Of a stretch of 64,000 nucleotides of DNA, positions 45,974-57,386 are shown piece after piece. The notes under the pieces were generated by a model. It worked only from the letters and a program-made list of their open reading frames with translations. It did no database searches and was not told where the DNA came from. The stretch is taken from the NCBI GenBank assembly GCA_027604685.1, contig JADHYX010000044.1, positions 19,816-83,815 of the forward strand, in the 5' to 3' direction. Each line of letters starts with the position of its first letter. Positions within the stretch are counted from its first letter, which is position 1. Made by a program: the position numbers and the translations under genes. The DNA comes from Lobulomyces angularis (lineage: Eukaryota; Chytridiomycota; Chytridiomycetes; Lobulomycetales; Lobulomycetaceae).

Positions 45974-47553
45974 TTAACTTCTTTCAATAAACTTAATCTT
46001 GGCAGACTGCGGTGCGGTTAAGCATAATGCAGGAGCGTAAGCAACATCCCTTGGAAGGTCAGCAAAAGCAGTGACAAAACTTTCTCTAACACCAATTTTT
46101 TTCTTGCAAATTTTTAATGTACGTTCTTTATCAGTTAACTCTAAAATAAATTTAATTATATCACCATTTTGGAATTGTTGGTAATTCTCAACGACAGCAC
46201 TAAAAAAAAATATTATGTTAAGAATCTAGTTATTTAATGTATATTATACTAGTGTTCTGGATTAGCAATAATAGAACCATCCATGCTTCGATAAAAAAAA
46301 GAATTTGTAGATATAACATTATCTTGCAATTTTCTATAAATATTTGCATCGCAAATTCCAATATCCAGTTCTAATTCAGTTCCATTACGCACACCGGTTT
46401 CCATAATTTCCAATTCCCAAATTAAAACTCCTGATGTAATGGATTGAGTTGTGAGGTGATGATGCCAGTCTTGATTTGGCGATACTATCAAAGATGATCC
46501 AGGAGTATTTTCCCAGGTTAAATTGAAATTCATTGGTGCCGTTGTTGGTTTTAGTAAGAAAGCTTAATATAAATATTAAAATTTTTTACCCTCAATAAAA
46601 TTTTTGCAGTTATTGATACCTTTAAAGATTTCAAACATCTTTAATTTACCAATGGCGCCAAATTCTTCTAATAGAACAAGTTCTTCGTTGGCTACTTTAT
46701 CAAACGAAATGAATGAAAATATTTTGGTTATTTGTTCGTCAGTGCCTTTGTTTTGTTTTGACCATTCAACAGTTGATTTTAAGGTCTGGAAAGCGGATTG
46801 GTCATGAACAATTTCAAGTACGGTAAGTAAGGTTTCAAAATCTAATAAAAGGAAAAATTTGGAATTTAAGAAAGCACCAGAGTTCTTTTGAAGAAACTTG
46901 GCAACTTGCTTTCTTAATAGATCATCTCCTTCAACCTAACCAAAGAAAGAATTAATATATTGTTTTCCTAAAAACAAAAGCTTTTTTTTTTTCTCACAAA
47001 AGAATATTTTAAAGTTTCAACGGAATTTTCAATGGTAATACTAGTGTAAACTTTTTGTTCTGCGTATGCACTTAATTGTGGAGCGTTATATTCCCTGCCA
47101 ATTCTGGCCACATTAATATTGAAAGTTTGATTTCCAAAAGGACTGTCGTCAATAACACCAGAAACAAGAAACCTGCATAATACTTTAAATGGTTCAACGG
47201 GAGCGTGTGGTATAGCCATTTCCTTCATACTAGGATCCACATTCATACCATAAAGTAAATCTCCAAAAACACTAGATCTCAAACCAATGATGACTTTTGG
47301 AACAGGTACCTTAACTTGATTTGGACCCACAATGAAAGTAAAATCACAAAATTTGGAACCAGGGTTGTTTGCAACATCCAGATTCTTTGATAGGGTAGCA
47401 AAAACATCTGCAGTTGGAATGTGAACCTTAAAAATTGTTTTAGGTACCTGAAACAATATTCCTTACCTCTTGTCCTCTTAATGTATAATTCGACATATCC
47501 ATAGATAACATAGAAACCGGACGTATGCGATTTGGAGTATCAGAGTCTGCCAT
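45974..47553 (-). CDS. BTB-BACK protein with a beta-rich C-terminal domain
   Basis: Probably a Cul3-linked adaptor or scaffold. ATG at 47553 (MADSDTPNRIRPVSMLSMDM). The BTB fold follows: SKFCDFTFIVGPNQVKVPVP, KVIIGLRSSVFGDLLYGM, EPFKVLCRFLVSG, NVARIGREYNAPQLSAYAEQ. BACK-type helices continue in EGDDLLRKQVAKFLQKNSGA and FETLLTVLEIVHDQSAF. The C-terminal part (SITSGVLIWELEIMETG, ELELDIGICDANIYRK, PRDVAYAPALCLT) resembles an SPRY or B30.2-like sandwich. The first intron is either 19 nt (GTAAGG...TTTCAG) or 70 nt with a weaker donor (GTTTCT); both keep frame. Confidence 0.75.
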
Positions 47554-48254
47554 ATTAATTAATTTTAATAATTTTGTATTGGAAAAGGTTGTTTGTAATA
47601 TTTTTTTTCAATTTTTTTGTAACACGAGAAAAACATTAGATCTAAAAAAATGGAGGCTCACAATGATAAGAGACAAAGTGAAAGACAGCACTTCACAGCT
47701 ATTACATCATTACCATCAACTTTTTGGTTAAAACCATCTATTTTTAAAATTATTGCTTGAAGTTGCTCTATGAACTCTTTGTTTCAACTTCCATCAATTG
47801 AAGTTGCCAATTCGTAAATACTTTTTGTTTACTTAATATATATGCTAGGAGAAGCATCAATAACCATGTAAATATAATTGTAAGTTTCAGAAAAATAAAC
47901 TGTGAAATTTTAATGTTGTGTAAATTAGCAATAAGGTAATTTCAGCCTTAAAATTGAACCATGTTTTTAAATGGAAGAATTATGGACATCTGTTTTAATT
48001 GAAACCTTGTAAGTAATGTAATTCAAACAGATCTCCAAGATTTTGTCTATGCTTGCTATTTTTTCGATAAAATGAAAATTCGAAAAGCATCAACAAAAGT
48101 TCTCTGGCGCTCCAAATTAATTAAAGTTCCAATTTCAGTGGTAGCAATTTCAAGATCTAATAATTGTAAGTAATTTTTCACTCATTATATTTTACATTTG
48201 TATTATTTTTATGTTTTATTTTCTATGTTGTAATTTAGATGGAATATCATAAAC
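47554..48254. other. Intergenic region
   Basis: About 0.7 kb. It holds a short plus-strand ORF (47649, MEAHNDKRQSERQHF start, 36 codons) and an inverted repeat CAACTTC...GAAGTTG with an 8-nt loop near 47786-47807. Neither has clear function. It includes the promoter of the BTB gene. Confidence 0.35.
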
Positions 48255-48553
48255 TTAGAGATATCTACTAATAATCTCAAACTCAGTTAAATCTGGGAAG
48301 TCAATGCTATCCTACGAGAAATAATTTGTTTCTTTTTAATTTTTTTATTGCAATTGATATTTATACATACAATCATCCTATTTTCTTTTTTTTTATATAT
48401 TTCTCTAAAAATTATGTCCTGTAGGAATTTATTTTTATCTTTAAAGTTGGATTTGTTTAAAATTTTTTCTTTTTCACAATGTTCCAGTAGCTTCCTACAA
48501 AAGTATGGTTTTTGAATTTTTTTTTTTGAAGTTAATTCCTTATTTAATTTCAT
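48255..48553 (-). CDS. Small basic hypothetical protein, two exons
   Basis: Not recognised. ATG at 48553 starts MKLNKELTSKKKIQKPYF, followed by CRKLLEHCEKEKIL and NKFLQDIIFREIYKKKENRM. A perfect donor GTATGT and acceptor TCTCGTAG join this to DSIDFPDLTEFEIISRYL and a stop at 48257-48255. The product is about 79 residues. Without splicing the frame runs on with a Cys-x6-Cys-like end that fits worse. Real-gene status rests on the good splice signals and protein-like second exon. Confidence 0.45.
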
Positions 48554-49115
48554 TTAATTAACAGTTTGCAAAATTTTTAAGTTAAAATATTAGGAAAAAA
48601 GTTATTGTATTTATTAAATTTCATTAATTAAATTAATTATTTTTTTAATTTTTTTAATAATAATGTTTCACAATTTCGAATTTAAATTGTAGAATTTTTT
48701 AATTTAATAAAAAAAACTTTATGAAATCATATGTTAGAAAAGAAAAATACTGGAAACAAAGTTTGTTACAAAGCTTTGGATTTAATTACCAAAAGAAGAA
48801 TTGTGGTGGTTACAGCTTTTGTTTGTAGCTTTGTGAACTGCATTAGAACTTTGCCCATGGAATGATCTCACAAATTTTAATGTTATCCACACTGATAGAT
48901 TTTAGTAAAAAGTTACGATACAAAACAAAATAGAAATTGTAGTGGGGATACATTAATATCAAAAAGCTTTAATAAAAAGAAAGTGGAAATTTGAATTTTT
49001 TTCAATAATCAAACTATAAAGTATACCAAAAAGGTATAAACTATCACGTCATGATTTTTAACAATAAAAAATATATAAACAAAATTTTAATTATAAAACT
49101 CAATTTTTTCTACAA
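48554..49115. other. Intergenic region
   Basis: About 560 bp. A 44-codon ORF from 48731 (MLEKKNTGNKVCYKALDL) overlaps another frame of similar length; neither is supported. Very AT-rich near 48600-48700. Confidence 0.4.
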
Positions 49116-49845
49116 TTATTTTCTTCCGAACTTTTCTCTTCTCCAAGTAAATGTATTTTCTTTAACCTTTTTATAGACTTCAGTTGCACCTTTAGCAGTC
49201 TTTAGAAGGTTTTTCTTTAAGTGTTTGCCAATTTTTTCAAGTAGTTCATAAATTTCCTCTTCATCTTCCTCACTCTCACTTCCCTCCTCTTTCTCAATGT
49301 GTTTTTTTAATTCTAATTTTAATTTTTCCATTTTGTTTAGTTTATTGTAATATTCTAAAATCTTATCAGCCTGTTTCGCTTTCTTGTTTTTATTTTCAGC
49401 AGTTTTTTTTAGAGATTCTTTATTGTCAGGAGTTGCTGTAGTCGCAGTTTCTGCATTTATTATTGTTTTTATGTCTGGCTTAACTTCCTCAGCTTTTATA
49501 ATATTTTTCGCAGGAATATTATTAGCACCGTTGTTTTGGGGAAGATTGTTGTAATCAGCATTCTTTATATCTTCCGGTGGGTCCTGAGGAGCAGGAGGAG
49601 CATGGGGTGCTGCAAAAAACGATGCAGCAGGAAACATTATGCGAACTATCAACTGTAAAACAAATAACACAATTACAACATAGACTAAAAATCTCTTCTT
49701 TCTTTCTTTTCTTTGTATTTCATCTACAAGTTCTAAAAGTAAAATTTCAGAATTTTTTTAAATATTTAAATTTCAATTTTCTTTTTTATTTAATACCAGG
49801 ATATATTACAGAAATTCTTGGTTTTAATTTTAAATTTTCCGGCAT
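49116..49845 (-). CDS. Single-pass membrane protein with charged coiled-coil tail
   Basis: Not recognised. Exon 1 (ATG at 49845) gives MPENLKLKPRISVIYP. The spliced continuation ELVDEIQRKERKKRFL leads into a membrane helix (VYVVIVLFVLQLIVRIMF). A Pro-rich stretch (APHAPPAPQDPPED) and an Asn/Ala/Lys-rich linker follow, then a charged helical region (LNKMEKLKLELKKHIEKEE, EDEEEIYELLEKIGKHLKK) and a short basic end. The orientation would place the basic N-terminus in the cytosol or matrix. Membrane and location unknown. Confidence 0.6.
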
Positions 49846-50323
49846 TATAGCTTACTTGTCTTCAAATTTTTAAAAAAAGTTAAATAAAGAATAAAATAAA
49901 AGAATATGCATTTTTAAAAATATTTAAAAGTTTACCTTTACAATTCTTTGCAGCTGAAATAAAATTAATTACTTGTGTAACACTAAAGGCTTCATGGGTA
50001 AAACAGTGGAAGATATCAACTTTAAGTTTATGGACAACTAAGTATTTAAGCACATACCAAAAAAAACTTAAACTTAAAAAGCAATATATTAATCGTAAAT
50101 TTTTATTTTAAAATTTTTTTTTAAATTTTTTTTTCAAAATTATTTATTATTAATTTATTTGAATATAAGAAAAAATAATAAACCACAATATCATAAAAAC
50201 AATAGTGAAAATCCAAAGGAACAGGATATATACAAATAAGGAATATAAATTCCCATTTACATACATTTGACAAAATAAACAAAAACTGAAAAATCAACTT
50301 TATCCGTTAATTTAGACTATTAG
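49846..50323. other. Intergenic region
   Basis: About 480 bp, extremely AT-rich between 50040 and 50180. It holds the promoter of the membrane-protein gene and the 3' end of the RRM gene. No other feature seen. Confidence 0.5.
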
Positions 50324-52082
50324 TTAATAACGTTGACGAAAAGGTTGGGGTTGACGACCAAAACTATGTCGTTCAAAGTTTTTTCTAGCAGTCATTTCCA
50401 TAAAAATTCTAATAATAAAAGATAAGAAGAAAATTTTTTTTTTTCTAATTACTCTCGATCTCTTCGTTCTTCCCATTCACAGTAGTAATAAAAACTTTTA
50501 CACTCAACAGGTAATCTACACCCAATTTCTTGCCCATCTAATACAAATTTCCTATGTAAAACTCTCTCAACATCTTCAATATTTCTAAAAGTAATGTAAC
50601 CAAATCCTTTTGATCTTCCTAAAAATTTTTTAAATTTTTAATACTATCAATTATGATGCCTACCTAATTCATCACACATAACCTTAGAAAATTTAAGCAT
50701 TCCAAAGTATGAAAAAAATTCAAATAAACTTTTACTTTAAATTTTAGTATAGGTAAAAAAAGAGGTTAATAAAATTTATAAAGTTTAATAGGTTTTTTTT
50801 TTATGAAAAGTTCAAGATGAGTTTTTGTAATTTCTTTTAATTTTAATGTCAGAATTTCAGGGATAATAATTTTTTTTAAATTAAAAATTATTAAAATTTT
50901 AAATTTCCAAAATTATTTTTTAGCATTTTTGAAGTCTTCGCATTTTATTCAAGTACTGAAAGTATGAAATTTAATTTACCAGTTAGTAGTAGGGCAAAGT
51001 CCTCCAACGAACACCCGGGGTCCTCCATAAAATTTTTCACCACTATCACTGTCCCCATAAGAATACCCTCCCTCTCTTCCACCTTTTTCTTTAATAAATA
51101 CTTTTCTGTGAGGTCCATCTAAATATCCTCCACGGTCGAAATTACTTCTTCTTTCATCAAATCTTCCTCTATCCTCATATCTTTGATTGTGGTTATAAAT
51201 TGATCGTTCAGGCTCGTTGGCATAGCTAACCGTAATTTCATGATCTTTTATGTAAAACATTTTAATTTTGCAAGCTTTTTCAAAATCCTTTTGATTTTTA
51301 AATGTAACAAAGCCAAATCCTTTGGATTTTTCTAAAAAAAATTTATTGAATAAAATTAAAATTGAATAAATTTATAAAATTATGGTTAGTAAAATTTTCA
51401 AAAATTCAATTTTTTTTAGTTTTTTTAAATTCGCCAAATTTCTTATTAACTTTTATTTTCGGAATTTCTTTCTATTTTTATTTTTTTATTTATAAATTTA
51501 TTAACCTTCAGCGCTACGATCAACAACAACTTTAGCATTTAATACCGGACCAATTTCACGATCAAAATATTCTTGTAATTCATCATCAGTTATTTTGAAA
51601 TTTAAACCATATATAAAGCAACGTCTTCCAAAACCTTTGTCTCTAGTATTTTCAGTATCACCTCTGCCTCGCTTTTTCTTTACACTATCTTCTTCCTCGT
51701 AACCTTCAGTGTTATTTAAAAACACTTTAATGTATTTCCCATCTAGTTCAAGTCTGTGCTTATCTTTTAAAACTTTTGTCACCGAATAACTAGTTTCAAA
51801 GTGAACAAATCCACAGTTTTTAGATTTTCCTAATATAAGTATATCAGTGGTTAAAAGAACATAAAAAAAGGTGGTCAAAATTAAAGATAAAATTTTGCTT
51901 TAAACGCAAGCTTTGTAAGTTCAAAAAAAAAAAAGTCAATCATTACCATCCTCCATCATTACATTAGCATCTGTAACTTTTCCATAACCTTGAAAAAATC
52001 TTATAAGGTCAATATCCTCCGTTTTAGAGCTTAAATTGGTGACAAAGATTTTCGTCTTGTATTCAAAATCAAAAGTTGACAT
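50324..52082 (-). CDS. RNA-binding protein with three RRM domains
   Basis: Nuclear or cytosolic RNA-binding protein. ATG at 52082. RRM1: TKIFVTNLSSKTEDIDLIRF with KSKNCGFVHFETSYS. RRM2: RRCFIYGLNFKITDDELQEY with KSKGFGFVTFKNQKDFEKA. RRM3: RVFVGGLCPTTN then, after an intron of about 260 nt (longer than most here), LFEFFSYFGMLKFSKVMCD and RSKGFGYITFRNIEDVERVL. The linker between RRM2 and RRM3 is rich in Arg, Gly and Asp with a GGREGGYSYGDSDSGE run. It ends in QPQPFRQRY. RNP1 octamers are all recognisable. In each of the three domains an intron falls just before RNP1 (KS/RSKGFGF). Confidence 0.85.
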
Positions 52083-52594
52083 TGTTTAAAAATTAATTTT
52101 GATTATTTATTTGATTTTAAAGGTATTTATTTCTTCCTTTGGAAAAAAATTGAAAATAAAAATAAAAAAAAAATTTTAAGGAAAATATTTTGGATTCTAA
52201 AAAGTTATTTTTTTTTCAATGTGTATTGTTGCCAAAAATGTTGAATTATTTGTTAATTAAATTTTTTGATTCATAAAATGAGCTTACTTATTTTTTAGAA
52301 TATGTTGTTTATTATCTGTAACCTGTTATCAAAAAAAAAAAAATTGCACTTCTCTACATTTAGAGAAAGGACAGAGAAAGATGAAGTCGACTGATGGAAG
52401 TGATTTTGATGATGTAAACGACAAAAGAGAAAAATTATGCTATTTTTGATACTCAAATATGGTATTTATTAAAAGAAATAATTACATGCACCAGAAATCT
52501 TTTTTAACTAACAATATATTTAAGTAATGTTAATAATAAACAATATAAAACAACTTTTAACTAAAACAACATCGGTTAAAACAAAATTCATTTT
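52083..52594. other. Intergenic region
   Basis: About 510 bp between the RRM gene start and the aldehyde dehydrogenase stop. A-rich and T-rich tracts; no gene supported. Confidence 0.5.
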
Positions 52595-54794
52595 TTAAAA
52601 TTTGGCACTATGATTAACATAAACCGATTTAACTATGGTGTATTCTTCCAGTGCACTACGGAAAAAAAAAAAAAACAGAAGTTTAACTTTATAAATATTC
52701 AAAAATATCTTACTAAGGTCCCAAATCTCTTCCAATGCCACTTTCCTTATAACCACCGAATGGTAATTGGTGTGACAGCACATTATAACAGTTGACCTAA
52801 AGTAATAAATAACAAACTTGTAATAAATTATACCCAAACAGTTCCAGCCTGCAATTCATTAGCCATAGTAAATGCTAAGTTGATATCCCTTGTATGAACT
52901 GCAGCAGCTAATCCAAAATTAGTATTATTGGCCCTTTCAATTACTTCTTCAACGCTAAAATAAGAGTTCGAATATTAACTAACAAAAATGAACTTAATTA
53001 CGTTTTAAATTTGAAAATGCATGCAACTGGTCCAAAAATTTCCTCTTTGGCAATTGTCATGTTATCAGTAACGTCCGCAAACAAAGTTGGTTGAACAAAA
53101 TAACCGTCATTATGTAAGTCTGATTTACTACCTCCAATTAAAACAGTCGCCCCTTCTTTTTTACCAATATCAAGATATCTTAATAAAACCAAATTAAAAA
53201 AAGCGAAAAAATAGATTCATTATTTACTGCTGAACTTTTTGAAATTGAATTTCATCAATTAAAGGGCCATTTGTTGCTTTTTTATCATGAATTTCTCCTA
53301 AGGTCTTTTTTTCTTTGGTATGTTGGGCAAACTTTTTACAAACTATTTTGAAATTTATTATACACATAAAGATTTTTTTTCAAATAAGCTTACATTCGTC
53401 ATAGATTTCTTCCTGAACAAAAACTCTAGATCCTGCGCAACAGCATTGTCCAGAATTTAAGAAAATACCGATAGAGGCTGCAGCAACTGCGTCATCCAAA
53501 TTAGCATCTTTAAACACAATGTTTGGACTTTTTCCGCCTAAAACAATTAGGAGTGATAATAAACTTACTTTTTACCTAATTCTAATGAAACCTTTTTTAG
53601 GTTAGATGCTGCGGCACTAGTCATAATTTTTCTTCCGACTGCAGCAGATCCAGTGAACGCAACTTTTCTTATATCCATATGTCCACTAATTGCCTCACCA
53701 GCGACTGGCCCAAAACCAGAAAGAATCTAAATCAATTATTTTTTGTGTAATTATAATACATTATTCCTACATTAAAAACACCAGCTGGAAAGTCAGCTAA
53801 GTACAAAAAAAAAATCGTAAATATTCTGAATTAAGTAAAAATGAATTTAAGATACCTTCTACAATTAGCTCCGCAAATTTTAATGCAGAAAGTGGAGTTT
53901 TTTCAGAAGTTTTTAAAACACAAACATTTCCACAGGCTATGGCTGGTCCCAATTTCCTAAATAATTTGACTTGATTAATTTTATCAAATAAAAAGCTTTT
54001 TTAATTACCAAGTTAACATAAGTAAGGGAAAATTCCAAGGAATAATTAATCCACAGACTCCAATAGGTTCGTGCTTAGTATAAGTCAAAAAATCTCCCTG
54101 CATGTCCACTACTTTGCCAAAAACCTTATCCGCAAAACCAGCATAATATCTTAAACACTTTATGACAGCAGGGATGTCAATTGTTAACGAATCCCTTAAA
54201 ATATATAAGAAAGACACTAAAACCAATAGAATTATTACATTACTGTTTTGCCGTTATCAAGAGATTCAAGTTCAGCTAATAAAAAGGAGTCCCTAAAATG
54301 AATTAAAATTATAATCTCATGAAAATTGAAATCATATATATACCTTTCAACTAAATCAGCAAGCTTATTCAACAAACGAGATCTTTCGTAAGATGTAACT
54401 TTTTTCCATTTAACAAATGCATTTTTAGCAGCTTCCACTGCAAGATTAACATCATTCTAAGAATATATTAAAAAGTTAGTTTGCGAACTCAATGACGATT
54501 TTAAAAGTAATTGATGTAGGGATGTATCTACCTTATCAGCTTCATAAACTTCAACTAGTTTCTCACCATTGCACGGGTTAGTGGTTTCAAACTTTTTTCC
54601 AGAAAGTGAAGGAACAAATTGGTTGTTGATAAACAAACCAGTTGGAACCTTGTATTCTTTGCCTTTTTAAGTTTTTAAAAAGTTAATACAAGATCAACAA
54701 AATAAAAAATGTTATGAGAAAATAGATCAGTTTATAGAGAAAGTCACAAACCGTATTGTTTAAAGGAAACATGAGTTTTTGATGAAACAGTCAT
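52595..54794 (-). CDS. NAD(P)-dependent aldehyde dehydrogenase (ALDH1/2 type)
   Basis: Oxidises aldehydes to acids. About nine exons from ATG at 54794. Early: [49 protein letters not shown]. Cofactor region: [20 protein letters not shown] and [48 protein letters not shown]. Catalytic residues: the Glu in SLELGGKSP and the Cys in [16 protein letters not shown]. Late: [28 protein letters not shown] and [15 protein letters not shown], ending [14 protein letters not shown]. Full length and apparently active. No clear targeting peptide at the N-terminus, so probably cytosolic. Confidence 0.93.
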
Positions 54795-56175
54795 TTTTTG
54801 GATATTTTTTTAGTTTTTTGGAAATTTAAATTTTCCGTTTGGAGAAATTCAGTCTATTCAAGAGTCTAACTTATCAGGAAAATTGTGATCTAATTAAATA
54901 GAATTTAAATTAGCTCCTATATATAAGAACACAAGATGACCAGATAAAAAATATATTTTTCCAAAAAAAGAATAAGGGAACAAGCTAAAATATTAAGTTC
55001 AAAATTTCAAATATATGTCATTGAATCAGCCTATTAATTCATCATTAATATCAACTACATTCCAAACACCTATAAAAATCTATCAATATACCTTTGTTTC
55101 ATACAAAATACTAAATTCCCAATATACATTTTGTTTTATGTTTTTATTTTTTTATTTTAAGTATTAAAATTTCAACTGTACTTGTGCTTTTATGCTTTAC
55201 TTTTTCAATTTTAAAATACTAGCATTCTCTATACTACTGTGCTTAAAGGATTTTTACTTATTTTAGAGACTTTTTGGAAGAATATCACCACTTTCAAAGT
55301 TAAAACAGATGAAACTGATAAATGAGATACATCGAAAAATTTTTAGATGATATTACTGAAATTGTTAGAAATTTCGCAGATAGAAAACAAAACTGGTGGA
55401 ATTATTAACAGCATAACACTTTTAATTATTACAGGCAACACCGTAAAATAAGTTATTTATAAGGGAAATATTTACTAATTATGAAATCGTGCTGTTGATA
55501 GTTAAAATTAGTTATATATTCAGATCTATTATACTCTCCTTATTATTATTATTTTAAGTAGAACACTGGTTTCTGCTTATCTATTAGATTATTATAAATA
55601 AGTTTGAAAACATGGAAGTTACATCACTGTTGTTGCATAGACTCAAATTGTTTTTTGAATGCTTAATAAAGGATTAAATTTGCTTATTTTGTATTTCTTT
55701 CTACCAACATTTTTGTGCACGCTTTGACCATTTAATTTACGATTTATAATTATAAAATAACAAAAATTGAAACTGGTTGATTTGCATTCAAATTTCGCTT
55801 AGTTTTGTACATTCTTTGTAGGGAATCTTACTTTTGCGACAATGATATACTACATTTACAATATTTTCTGTTGATATGGTATATAAAAGAAAACTCTTCT
55901 TAAACCCAGATGTTTACTTCCAAAGAGTTTATAATGTGCAATTTTTCCAATTATTTCCATCCTGCAAACATTGACCAAAGTAGAAGGCTTCATTTGTTTT
56001 GGACTTACTTTAAACATTTTGAGAAGCTTTACTAACCGGCACGGTATATCCAACATGAATAAAAAGGACATCAATGAAATTGATCTGCTTAAAGTGTTTG
56101 TGGCTTTGTCGAACTGAAGCTGAAAAAAAACTTTTTTTTTTTACCTTTTTTTTTTCAAAAAATACAAAATTAAAA
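54795..56175. other. Long intergenic region
   Basis: About 1.4 kb, the longest gap in the window. A minus-strand open region near 55856-56150 includes a good GTAAGT...TTTGCAG pair at about 56006-55957, but reading through or splicing gives only short peptides. A plus-strand frame from 55016 has about 50 codons. I see no gene I can support. Confidence 0.4.
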
Positions 56176-57108
56176 ATGAAAAAAATAAAATTTTTTCTCA
56201 AGGGTGAAATGCTATCAGATTTTTTTGTTGAATTATTTATAATTTTTCAAATTTTAATATTTTACTATATGAATCCTTTAAGTGAAATAAACAACTCAAA
56301 ACAATTACCTTTCCTTTTGAAAGTTTTACTAAAAATCTGGGTTTGTTCTGCTCCCGTAATGACTCTTTTAGGTGTATTATTTGGAAATAAAATTTTGGAG
56401 CTAAAAAATTTTGATCAGCTTTTTAAAATATATGATTTTCTTTATTTTCAGTTATTTAAAAATAAATTTGCTGGTATTTCAAAAAAAAAAAATTAAAAAT
56501 TATTAACTTTATTATTTTTTATTTTTTTATTTTTTAGACTATGAGCAGAGTCCAATGTCTTTTGTAAAGGAAAAATATTTTGAATTTAAAAGTAGCCCTG
56601 ATAACTTGGAAAAAAAGGATAAAGATTTAAAATATGTTAATTATGATATGAAAAAAATTAATAAATATATGAAGAATAACGATTTCAAAACAAAAGACTT
56701 GAAAAAAAGAAATATTAACTTTTTTAACATTAAAGTTAACGATGAGCTAAAATATTTAACTCCTGAAAAAATTAAAAATTTTAATTTAAATAACATTTAC
56801 AAAATAACCGCGAATGAAACCGAAATTAATTCCACGTCTAAAATTAAGCTAAATAATTTTCAATCTGATGGAACAAAGTTGAAGGTCAAGTTGTTAGATA
56901 CCAATGTAGAAGAAATGAAGTTTTCAAGTTGTATTAAGGTTTATCTAAAAAAATTATAATTAAATAACTGAAAAAAAAATTTTTTTTTTTGACTTAGGAT
57001 TCAATTCAGGATTCAGCAAAAGATTTCGAAAGTGAACTTCAAATCATTGATGACGGGAACTCAGATATGTCTTCTGTAGCTTTAGCAGCTGAAAACATTG
57101 ATAATTAA
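56176..57108 (+). CDS. Putative two-helix membrane protein, unknown
   Basis: Not recognised. ATG at 56176 (MKKIKFFLKGEMLSDFFVEL; an in-frame ATG also at 56209). Helix 1 is FFVELFIIFQILIFYYM, helix 2 about KIWVCSAPVMTLLGVLFGN. A GTATTT...TTTTAG intron joins the first exon to a hydrophilic Lys/Asn-rich tail (DYEQSPMSFVKEKYFEF, NNDFKTKDLKKRNINF). A second intron (GTTTAT...ACTTAG) leads to an acidic end (DFESELQIIDDGNSDM) at 57108. The two clean splices support a gene. Confidence 0.6.
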
Positions 57109-57386
57109 ATTTAAATAAATTATAGAGCTGTGTATTTATTTATTATTTATTAATTTAAGTAAATTTAGTTTAAATATTTTCAAAAAAATTTTTTTTTTCT
57201 TTTTATCTCTAATTAAAAATAAATTGAAAATATACTTTAATTATTTAATTCTAATTTATTCATTTTTTGTTTTTTTTGTTATCTTATCCTCTTTCAAATT
57301 GGAAAAAATAGTTTAATGATCTTTTTTTTAAAAAAAAAAAAAAAAATTTTTTTTCACTTTCTAATTAAATTGAGATATTAACAGAA

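Noticed and set aside
47786..47807. Short inverted repeat CAACTTC/GAAGTTG
   Set aside because: A 7-bp stem is common by chance in a window this long; no gene end or other partner feature fits it as a terminator or element.
48287..48400. Zinc-finger (RTR1/RPAP2-like) reading of the unspliced small gene
   Set aside because: The Cys-containing end falls inside a likely GTATGT...GTAG intron, and the match to RTR1 is weak.
55856..56201. Possible small minus-strand gene with a GTAAGT...TTTGCAG intron
   Set aside because: The splice signals are good, but every splice I tried gives a very short or stop-broken product. Left unannotated pending transcripts.
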